A model generated the notes under the pieces. That model was not told where the DNA came from, searched no databases, and worked only from the letters and a program-made list of their open reading frames with translations. From RGIG7300 sp045657645 (GTDB lineage Bacteria; Bacillota; Clostridia; Oscillospirales; CAG-272), in contig JAZOTL010000132.1 in NCBI GenBank assembly GCA_045657645.1, positions 1 to 8,272 on the forward strand: a stretch of 8,272 bases of DNA, in the 5' to 3' direction. A program made the position numbers and the translations under genes. Shown here piece after piece: positions 1 through 5,098 of this stretch. Within the stretch, counting starts at the first letter, position 1, and each line of letters begins with the position of its first letter.

Positions 1-89
1 CCCTCTATAACGTTTATTCCTTCGGCAAGGTCAACGCTTTTGTTTTTGGTGCCGCCGAAATCTATTATATTAATATTTTCTATAAACAT
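1..89 (-). CDS. Probable SbcC/YhaN-type AAA ATPase, N-terminal fragment
   Basis: Only the first 29 codons lie in the window; the gene continues past the left edge. The start ATG (complement of 87-89) is chosen because AGGAGG (complement of 97-102) lies 7 nt upstream. The peptide opens MFIENINIIDFGG and ends GINVIE. This is the classic N-terminal beta-hairpin of SbcC/Rad50/RecF/YhaN-type ATPases, in which the sequence runs into a Walker A loop (NVI.G.N..GKST) just after this point; the loop itself is outside the window. It starts 11 bp after the stop of the SbcD-like nuclease gene on the same strand, the usual nuclease-ATPase pairing, so the two products probably form one DNA end-processing complex. 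The pairing and the N-terminal pattern make the call likely. SbcC versus YhaN cannot be settled without the coiled coil and C-terminal half. Confidence 0.72.
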   Translation of the reverse strand, partial: MFIENINIIDFGGTKNKSVDLAEGINVIE

Positions 90-96
90 ATGGCAG

Positions 97-102
97 CCTC
101 CT
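97..102 (-). promoter_or_regulatory. Ribosome binding site of the SbcC/YhaN-like gene, overlapping the upstream stop codon
   Basis: Read on the minus strand this is AGGAGG, 7 nt before the ATG. Its 5' end shares two bases with the TAG stop codon of the upstream nuclease gene (complement of 101-103). Ribosomes terminating on the nuclease therefore sit on the next Shine-Dalgarno, consistent with coupled translation. Confidence 0.75.
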
Positions 103-1231
103 AAAAATCAACGGTATCTTCGCCCTCTATGGCGCTAAGTCCGTAGCGCAGGGCAAGTGCGGCAATCTCCCTTTCCTCACGGGAGCTGCTTTCAAGCTTG
201 GGTAACATCATACGGTAAAAGCTGCCGCGCAGGGTGGGGTCGCATTTAAGCTTATCCTGATCAAACAGGGGAAGAGTGTTGTCTATAAGCTCAAAGGAAT
301 AAAGTGAGCGAACACGGCTCTCGATTTCCGGCTTTGATATTACAAGGTCGGGGGTAACGTTTCCTTCAAGGGTAAGGCGCAGGAGTGTGTCATCTCCGTA
401 TGCCCTTGAAACTATAAGGTTTTGTATTGCCTCGATTATCTCTTCAACAACGGCACTGCCTGTAACGTTAAGCCTTTCGTCCGCATATCTGCGTCTTGAA
501 AAACGTACGGGCTTAAGCTTCAGTGAAAAGCCTTGCTCGTTTTTATCTATTTCTCCCACAAGAGCACCCTTGTGGCCTTCCTCGGAATAATCCCTTCCTT
601 CAAGGCATCCGCTGTAGGCGTAGTAGGTGTCACCAACCTTTGTGGGCTCCTTGCCCTGGTGTATATGGCCAAGGGCAACGTAGTCATATCCGCATCTTGA
701 AATATCACCTTCGGTAAAGGGGGCGTATTTGGAAATAGGGGATGAGGTGTCTGCATGGGCTAAAAGTATGTTTATCCTGTCGGGGCTAACGGGCATTCTG
801 CCTACCGCAGGGCATTTAGCCATATAGGGCTTGGTAAAAGCATAGCCGTATACGTCTACCCCAAGGTCGTCAAAGGAGAACATACTCACATCGGGGGAGG
901 TAAATATGTAAACGTTCTTGGGAAACTCCGTTTTTTTATAAACGCTTTCGGGAGTGTAGGGGTCGTGGTTGCCGGGGGCAATTACAAATTTACACTGGGG
1001 CAACTTTGCAAACTCTCCAAGCACCAGATTAACGGTGCTTTTAGTAATATATTCGTGCTCAAACATATCGCCTGCAATAAGCACCAGGTCTATGTTATTG
1101 TCCTTAATATACATCATCATAGAGGTAAATGCCGCACGAAGGTCGCTTCTTCTTGCGTGGGACATAGAGGCATCCATAATGGTGAAGGGGCTATCCAGGT
1201 GCATATCGGCTGTGTGTAGTATCTTTACCAA
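101..1231 (-). CDS. SbcD/Mre11-type metallophosphoesterase, YhaO-like DNA repair exonuclease
   Basis: This is a 376-residue calcineurin-like phosphoesterase, expected to be a Mn-dependent cytoplasmic nuclease acting on DNA ends with an SbcC/YhaN-type ATPase. The family's metal-binding motifs are all visible: DxH at D9-H11 (HTADMHLDSPF), GD at 54-55 (IAGDMFE), GNHD at 87-90, His159 in LLAHAD and GHIH at 188-191. Residues from about 230 form the non-catalytic C-terminal part. The HLDSPF variant of motif I and the following ATPase gene suggest the YhaO branch rather than classical SbcD; B. subtilis YhaO is slightly longer, about 400 aa from memory. Translation starts at TTG (complement of 1229-1231), because AAGGCGG (complement of 1240-1246) lies 8 nt upstream and the reading begins directly with the family start VKILHTAD. 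A promoter of its own is visible. The nuclease fold is certain; its physiological role is inferred. Confidence 0.9.
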   Translation of the reverse strand: MVKILHTADMHLDSPFTIMDASMSHARRSDLRAAFTSMMMYIKDNNIDLVLIAGDMFEHEYITKSTVNLVLGEFAKLPQCKFVIAPGNHDPYTPESVYKKTEFPKNVYIFTSPDVSMFSFDDLGVDVYGYAFTKPYMAKCPAVGRMPVSPDRINILLAHADTSSPISKYAPFTEGDISRCGYDYVALGHIHQGKEPTKVGDTYYAYSGCLEGRDYSEEGHKGALVGEIDKNEQGFSLKLKPVRFSRRRYADERLNVTGSAVVEEIIEAIQNLIVSRAYGDDTLLRLTLEGNVTPDLVISKPEIESRVRSLYSFELIDNTLPLFDQDKLKCDPTLRGSFYRMMLPKLESSSREEREIAALALRYGLSAIEGEDTVDF

Positions 1232-1239
1232 TTCTCTTA

Positions 1240-1246
1240 CCGCCTT
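1240..1246 (-). promoter_or_regulatory. Ribosome binding site that fixes the TTG start of the nuclease gene
   Basis: On the minus strand this reads AAGGCGG, 8 nt before the TTG codon. There is no ATG at a suitable distance, so this site, together with the immediate start of the conserved phosphoesterase motif, sets the TTG as the start. Confidence 0.6.
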
Positions 1247-1266
1247 AATAACTATAATATATACTT

Positions 1267-1295
1267 ATTATACTATATTTTGATAATATTTTCAA
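1267..1295 (-). promoter_or_regulatory. Sigma-A promoter of the nuclease-ATPase operon
   Basis: On the minus strand: -35 TTGAAA (complement of 1290-1295), a 17-bp spacer and a perfect -10 TATAAT (complement of 1267-1272). The expected transcription start is near 1260, giving a leader of about 30 nt before the TTG start. The surroundings are very AT-rich, which raises the chance of accidental matches. Even so, the exact 17-bp spacing and the position just upstream of the gene support it. Confidence 0.7.
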
Positions 1296-1301
1296 TAATA
1301 T

Positions 1302-1330
1302 TTGATATTTTATAATATTTGTGTTAGAAT
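1302..1330 (+). promoter_or_regulatory. Sigma-A promoter of the rbfA-nrnA-truB operon
   Basis: -35 TTGATA (1302-1307), a 17-bp spacer and -10 TAGAAT (1325-1330). The expected start is near 1337, leaving a leader of about 45 nt before the rbfA ATG. Its -35 box lies 6 bp from the -35 box of the divergent nuclease promoter. The region is AT-rich, so another start point cannot be excluded. Confidence 0.65.
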
Positions 1331-1371
1331 ATACTTGAATAGCTATGTAAAAAATATCATTATATATTTTC

Positions 1372-1376
1372 AGGAG
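1372..1376 (+). promoter_or_regulatory. Ribosome binding site that fixes the rbfA start
   Basis: AGGAG (continuing to AGGAGA) lies 6 nt before the ATG at 1383. The reading frame stays open upstream to an ATG at 1302, but that ATG falls inside the promoter -35 box and encodes a non-family leader. This site decides for 1383. Confidence 0.8.
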
Positions 1377-1382
1377 AATAAA

Positions 1383-1751
1383 ATGGCAAATTACAGAAGA
1401 GGAAGAATAAACGAAGAAATGGCAAAGGAGCTTATGCAGATACTGCCCACCGTAAAGGATCCCAGGGTAAGCAGCGCCTTTTTCAGCATAACAGCAGTGG
1501 ATTGCACTCCCGACCTTAAATTTGCAAAGGTGTACTATTCCGCTATGGGCGGTAAGGATGGAGAAGAAGGTGTGGCCCAGGGTCTTAAAAGTGCGGGCGG
1601 CTATATAAGACGTTGTCTTGCGCAGAATCTTAACCTTCGTCAGACCCCCGAGCTTCGCTTTATCCGTGATAATTCCGTAGAGCACGGTGCTCATATCTCC
1701 AAGCTTCTTGAAGAGATACGCGCAGGGGAGAAAAGCGAAGATGGAGAATAA
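1383..1751 (+). CDS. rbfA: 30S ribosome-binding factor A (RbfA)
   Basis: This 122-residue protein is normal in size for the RbfA family. RbfA is a cytoplasmic assembly factor that binds the immature 30S subunit near the 5' end of 16S rRNA (helix 1) and assists late maturation and cold adaptation. The sequence shows the family landmarks in order: R5-R8 and an N-terminal helix, KDPRV at 25-29, ITAVDCTPDLKFAKVYYS at 36-53, the KH-type interrupted helix around AGG at 71-73, and LRFIRDNSVEHGAHISKLLEEI towards the C-terminus. It is the first gene of the operon, and its last 11 bp overlap the start of nrnA. In many Firmicutes rbfA follows infB; here it follows a divergent promoter instead and is transcribed from its own promoter. 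Nothing is truncated. Confidence 0.96.
   Translation: MANYRRGRINEEMAKELMQILPTVKDPRVSSAFFSITAVDCTPDLKFAKVYYSAMGGKDGEEGVAQGLKSAGGYIRRCLAQNLNLRQTPELRFIRDNSVEHGAHISKLLEEIRAGEKSEDGE
1725..1730 (+). promoter_or_regulatory. Ribosome binding site of nrnA inside rbfA
   Basis: GGGGAG lies 10 nt before the ATG at 1741, within the last codons of rbfA. The spacing is long. The frame is also open from an ATG at 1687, but that start adds 18 residues that do not match the DHH family and has no comparable upstream site. Coupling to rbfA translation probably helps initiation. Confidence 0.55.
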
Positions 1752-2706
1752 TATCACCCTGCGGGAGATAGCGGAGCTTATTAAAACAAAAAACAATATC
1801 CTTGTTGCGGTGCACGAGCGCCCCGATGGGGATTGTATCGGTTCGGCCTTTGCCCTTAAATATGCATTTGCCGATAAGAACATAAAGGTGGTATGCTCGG
1901 ATGCTATTCCTGAAAGGCTGGCGTTTTTGTGTGATACAAAGGACGTGAGCCTGCCCGATGATGTAAGCGATTACTTTATAATAGCGGTAGACTGCGCCTC
2001 TGCTCAGCTTATGGGCAAGGGGCTTTGCAGCCTTGCGGATAAGGTGGACCTTAAAATAGACCACCATGCCACAGGCAAGGAGTACGCAACCCTTGAATAT
2101 ACCGACAGTACGGCAGGAGCCGCAGGGGAGATAGTGTTTGAAATAATAAAGCTTGCAGGGGCAATGAACAAAAGGTGTGCCGATGCGCTTTACGCCGCAG
2201 TTTCCTCGGATACGGGGGGCTTTAGGTATGCAAACACCTCAGCTACAACCTTAAGGCGTGCCGCAGAGATCGTGGAAGCAGGGGCAGACAGCGTTTATAT
2301 TAACTCTATGCTTTATGAAAATAAGGGTAGAGGGGAGATAAGGGCAACCCTCGAAGCATTGCGTAACCTTAAATATTATTTTGAGGGCAGAGTTGCAATA
2401 ACAGGCTTTTCAAACGAGGCTAAAAAAAGAGAGAATATTACCGATGATGACCTGGGATGCGTAAGCAGCCTTCCCCGTGAAATAGAGGGTGTGGATCTGG
2501 GCGTTGTTATAAAGGAACGTGAGGATGCTCCCGGTGTTTATAAAATATCCACACGCAGTAACGATAGGGTGGATTGCACAAAGATATGCTCTGCCTTTGG
2601 TGGCGGCGGTCATCTGCGTGCGGCAGGCGCTTCCCTTGAAGCAGATAACTTTGAGGATGCGGTAGAAAAGATAGTAAGTGTTATAGGCGAGGTTATAAAT
2701 GAGTGA
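1741..2706 (+). CDS. nrnA: DHH/DHHA1 phosphoesterase, NrnA-type oligoribonuclease / pAp phosphatase
   Basis: This 321-residue cytoplasmic enzyme matches NrnA. Members of that family hydrolyse very short RNAs (nanoRNAs) and often 3'-phosphoadenosine 5'-phosphate, using Mn ions; some members also cleave linear or cyclic dinucleotides. The DHH domain motifs are complete: HERPDGDCIGS at 25-35, D84 in IAVDCAS, DHH at 107-109, and D157 in SSDTGGFRY. The C-terminal DHHA1 domain carries the substrate-binding GGGGH at 287-291. Length is normal for the family. The gene lies in the conserved order rbfA-nrnA-truB. It overlaps rbfA by 11 bp and truB by 8 bp, so all three are probably co-transcribed and translationally coupled. 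The exact substrate preference (nanoRNA, pAp or cyclic dinucleotide intermediates) cannot be decided from sequence. Confidence 0.93.
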   Translation: MENNITLREIAELIKTKNNILVAVHERPDGDCIGSAFALKYAFADKNIKVVCSDAIPERLAFLCDTKDVSLPDDVSDYFIIAVDCASAQLMGKGLCSLADKVDLKIDHHATGKEYATLEYTDSTAGAAGEIVFEIIKLAGAMNKRCADALYAAVSSDTGGFRYANTSATTLRRAAEIVEAGADSVYINSMLYENKGRGEIRATLEALRNLKYYFEGRVAITGFSNEAKKRENITDDDLGCVSSLPREIEGVDLGVVIKEREDAPGVYKISTRSNDRVDCTKICSAFGGGGHLRAAGASLEADNFEDAVEKIVSVIGEVINE

Positions 2707-3598
2707 GGTAAGCGGAGTTCTGGTGCTTGACAAGCCTATGGATATGACCTCCCATGATGCCGTAAATATAATGAGAAGGCTCTACAATACAAAAAAGGTA
2801 GGCCATACGGGAACACTTGACCCTATGGCAACGGGCGTTCTTGTTATACTTATAGGACGGGCGGCAAAGGCGGCGGAATATCTTGTTAGTGATAACAAGG
2901 GCTACCGTGCAGGTCTTGCCCTTGGTGTAACCTATGATACGGGGGACACAACGGGCACCCTTTTAAGCGAAAGTGGAAATGTTCCCCTCTGTGAGGAGTG
3001 CGAAAAAGCCATTGCTTCCTTTATAGGCAAAGGCCGGCAAATCCCCCCTATGTACAGCGCCTTAAAGGTGGATGGCAGAAAGCTTGTTGACCTTGCCCGT
3101 AAAGGTATAGAGGTTGAGCGCAAGCCCAGAGATATTGAAATATATAATATATCCTCTGAATATGTGGATCAAAGAAACTATTTTATAAACGTTGAGTGTT
3201 CAAAGGGTACATATATCAGAACCCTGTGTGAGGATATCGGAGCAAAGCTTGGTTGCGGTGGGGCAATGAGCTCTCTGCGCCGTACCCGTTCCGGGGAATT
3301 TGACCTTGGGTGCGCCCATACCATAGCAGAGCTTGAAGAAATGAGCCTTGAAGAAAGGCAGGCGTTGCTTATGCCTATAGAAAGCCTTTTTTCTGATCTT
3401 GAAGAGGTGGTGTTACCCGAATTTTTCACCCGACTTGCAAGAAGCGGGCAGGAAATATACCTCAAAAAGATATCACGTAATATAGAGCTTGGAAAAAAGG
3501 TAAGGCTTTGTGATAAAAACGGCTTCTTTGCCTTAGGTGAGGTAAGGGAATTTGAAGAAGGAAACGCTATAAAACCAATAAAACAATTCGTTTTGTAA
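2699..3598 (+). CDS. truB: tRNA pseudouridine(55) synthase TruB
   Basis: This 299-residue enzyme isomerises U55 in the T-loop of tRNAs to pseudouridine. The family signatures are present in order: GVLVLDKPMDMTSHDAV near the start (residues 6-22), GHTGTLDPMATGVL at 35-48 with catalytic Asp41, GYRAGLALGVTYDTGDTTG at 68-86, IPPMYSALKVDGRKL at 115-129, and KGTYIRTLCEDIG at 168-180. A short C-terminal region after about 240 fits the small TruB C-terminal domain. Start ATG at 2699 is preceded by GGCGAGG at 2686-2692, 6 nt away, and overlaps the end of nrnA by 8 bp. The gene closes the operon. The ribF gene that commonly follows truB in Firmicutes is absent, and the next gene has its own promoter. 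No clear terminator follows truB. Confidence 0.96.
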   Translation: MSEVSGVLVLDKPMDMTSHDAVNIMRRLYNTKKVGHTGTLDPMATGVLVILIGRAAKAAEYLVSDNKGYRAGLALGVTYDTGDTTGTLLSESGNVPLCEECEKAIASFIGKGRQIPPMYSALKVDGRKLVDLARKGIEVERKPRDIEIYNISSEYVDQRNYFINVECSKGTYIRTLCEDIGAKLGCGGAMSSLRRTRSGEFDLGCAHTIAELEEMSLEERQALLMPIESLFSDLEEVVLPEFFTRLARSGQEIYLKKISRNIELGKKVRLCDKNGFFALGEVREFEEGNAIKPIKQFVL

Positions 3599-3647
3599 TA
3601 ATGCATCAGGGGAGAAAGAATATCTTTGATAAATTTCTCACAAAGTA

Positions 3648-3676
3648 TTGATTATAGCGAATAAATGTTATATAAT
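3648..3676 (+). promoter_or_regulatory. Sigma-A promoter of fucO
   Basis: -35 TTGATT (3648-3653), a 17-bp spacer and -10 TATAAT (3671-3676). The expected start is near 3683, giving a leader of about 43 nt that ends in the Shine-Dalgarno AGGAAG (3712-3717), 8 nt before the ATG. I see no operator-like inverted repeat around it. Confidence 0.78.
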
Positions 3677-3725
3677 AGGTACGAAAATAAATAATAATAT
3701 ATAAAATGGAAAGGAAGTTTTTAAT

Positions 3726-4871
3726 ATGAACAAGTTTGTATTAAACGAAACCTCTTACCACGGCGCGGGTGCTATCGCTGCAGTACCTGAAGAAATCAAG
3801 AATCGCGGCTTTAAGAAGGCGTTTGTAGCCTCCGACCCCGATCTTATCAAGTTTGGTGTTACCTCCAAGGTTACCGACCTTCTTGACAAGGCAGGTATCG
3901 AGTATTTTATCTACAGCGATATCAAGGCTAATCCTACTATCGAAAACGTACAGAACGGTGTTGCGGCATTTAAGGAATGCGGTGCTGACTGCATCGTAGC
4001 TATAGGCGGCGGTTCCTCTATGGACACCTCCAAGGCTATCGGTATCATCATTACAAACCCTGAGTTTGCTGATGTTCGTTCACTTGAGGGCGTTGCTCCT
4101 ACAAAGAATCCCTGCGTGCCTATAATCGCAGTTCCTACTACCGCAGGTACCGCGGCAGAGGTTACTATCAACTACGTTATTACCGACGTTGAAAAGAAGC
4201 GTAAGTTCGTTTGCGTTGACGTTCACGATATTCCCGTTGTTGCAGTAGTTGACCCCGATATGATGAATACTATGCCTGCTGCTCTTACCGCAGCTACAGG
4301 TATGGATGCTCTTACCCACGCAATCGAAGGCTACATTACCAAGGGTGCTTGGGAGCTTTCCGATATGTTCCATATCAAGGCTATCGAGGTTATTGCAAGA
4401 AGCCTTCGCGGCGCTGTTGCAAATACCGCAGAGGGCAGAGAGGGAATGGCTCTCGGTCAGTATATAGCAGGTATGGGCTTCTCTAACGTAGGTCTTGGTG
4501 TTGACCACTCTATGGCACACACCCTTTCCGCATACTATGATACCCCCCACGGTAAGGCTTGCGCAATCCTTCTTCCCACAGTTATGGCTTACAATGCAGA
4601 ATACACCGGTGAAAAGTACCGTGATATCGCAAAGGCTATGGGCGTTGAAGGTGTTGATGCAATGACACAGGCTGAATACCGCAAGGCAGCTGTTGACGCA
4701 GTTCGTCAGCTTGCAGAGGACGTAGGAATCCCCACCACTCTTAAGGGTATAGTTAAGGAAGAGGACGTTATGGCACTTTCCGAATCTGCATACGCAGATG
4801 CTTGCCGTCCCGGTAACCCCAGAGAAACAAGCGTGGAGGAAATAGCAGAGCTTTACAGAAGCCTTATGTAA
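3726..4871 (+). CDS. fucO: Lactaldehyde reductase / iron-containing alcohol dehydrogenase (FucO family)
   Basis: This 381-residue group III metal-dependent alcohol dehydrogenase closely resembles E. coli FucO, which interconverts L-lactaldehyde and L-1,2-propanediol with NAD(H), regenerating NAD+ during anaerobic deoxysugar breakdown. Visible are the nucleotide-binding GGGSSMDTSKAIG (94-106), a FucO-like stretch NPEFADVRSLEG (111-122), PTTAGTAAEVTINYVITD (137-154), and the Fe ligands Asp194, His198 (DALTHAIEGY), His261 and His275 (TPHG). These sit two positions before the D196/H200/H263/H277 I recall for E. coli. Asp37 aligns with the E. coli residue tied to NAD over NADP preference. The E. 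coli segment LVHGMAH reads VDHSMAH here. The gene stands alone between its own promoter and terminator, with no fuc or rha genes beside it. Its codon choice (ATC, TTC, GTT) looks optimised for high expression. The family is certain; the in vivo substrate could be another short aldehyde or diol. Confidence 0.92.
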   Translation: MNKFVLNETSYHGAGAIAAVPEEIKNRGFKKAFVASDPDLIKFGVTSKVTDLLDKAGIEYFIYSDIKANPTIENVQNGVAAFKECGADCIVAIGGGSSMDTSKAIGIIITNPEFADVRSLEGVAPTKNPCVPIIAVPTTAGTAAEVTINYVITDVEKKRKFVCVDVHDIPVVAVVDPDMMNTMPAALTAATGMDALTHAIEGYITKGAWELSDMFHIKAIEVIARSLRGAVANTAEGREGMALGQYIAGMGFSNVGLGVDHSMAHTLSAYYDTPHGKACAILLPTVMAYNAEYTGEKYRDIAKAMGVEGVDAMTQAEYRKAAVDAVRQLAEDVGIPTTLKGIVKEEDVMALSESAYADACRPGNPRETSVEEIAELYRSLM

Positions 4872-4891
4872 TTTCTAAATAATAAATCAGG

Positions 4892-4923
4892 AACAAAAGG
4901 TCGAAAGACCTTTTGTTTTTTTT
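4892..4923 (+). terminator. Intrinsic terminator of fucO
   Basis: A perfect 11-bp stem (4892-4902 pairing with 4907-4917) closed by a stable GAAA tetraloop (4903-4906) runs into an uninterrupted run of eight T (4916-4923). It starts 20 bp after the fucO stop. On the other strand there is no matching T-run, so it serves the plus strand only. Confidence 0.95.
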
Positions 4924-5012
4924 CTTTATTTATATATACCAATTAATATTCGACGTTTGTTACAAAAAAATTAAGAAAATATGTGCAGTATTCACAATGT
5001 TTTAATATCTTG

Positions 5013-5041
5013 TTGACTTTGTTGGGTTGAAGTTTTATAAT
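5013..5041 (+). promoter_or_regulatory. Strong sigma-A promoter of the secreted peptidase gene
   Basis: -35 TTGACT (5013-5018), a 17-bp spacer and a perfect -10 TATAAT (5036-5041), one base from full consensus over both boxes. The preceding 4925-5012 is very AT-rich with A-runs (for example seven A at 4964-4970), which could act as an UP-type element. The expected start is near 5048. I see no clear operator. Confidence 0.85.
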
Positions 5042-5051
5042 GAATGAGTAA

Positions 5052-5087
5052 TGCGCTTTCGAGGCGCAATTTATAGGCTGTTGCCTA
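5052..5087 (+). promoter_or_regulatory. Two stem-loops in the peptidase leader, next to the ribosome binding site
   Basis: Hairpin 1 pairs 5052-5058 with 5062-5068 (TGCGC/GCGCA core plus a G-U and a U-A pair). It would form a few bases from the predicted transcript 5' end. Hairpin 2 pairs TAGGC (5074-5078) with GCCTA (5083-5087), and its last base is the first A of the Shine-Dalgarno AAGGAGG (5087-5093). Neither is followed by a T-run, so they are not terminators. Hairpin 1 could stabilise the mRNA; hairpin 2 sits where it could modulate ribosome access. Both roles are inferred. Confidence 0.5.
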
Positions 5088-5098
5088 AGGAGGATACC

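Noticed and set aside
1302..1382. In-frame 27-codon extension of rbfA from an ATG at 1302
   Set aside because: The ATG lies in the promoter -35 region, the extra residues do not match RbfA, and a good ribosome binding site serves the ATG at 1383.
1687..1740. In-frame 18-codon extension of nrnA from an ATG at 1687
   Set aside because: It would lie well inside rbfA, adds non-family residues, and lacks a ribosome binding site as good as the one before 1741.
1245..1883. Minus-strand frame of 212 codons across rbfA and the divergent promoters
   Set aside because: It runs through two promoters and two clear plus-strand genes, has no ribosome binding site or recognisable domain, and is a shadow frame.
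3612..3639. Possible hairpin GAGAAA ... TTTCTC after truB as a terminator
   Set aside because: The stem is only 6 A/T-rich pairs with a 16-nt loop and no following T-run. It is too weak to call.
4080..4550. Minus-strand frame of 156 codons inside fucO
   Set aside because: It is antisense to a fully conserved FucO-family gene and its product has no family features.
4925..5012. Riboswitch or small RNA gene between the fucO terminator and the peptidase promoter
   Set aside because: The stretch is AT-rich with no stable stems, lies upstream of the predicted transcription start, and shows no conserved aptamer core.
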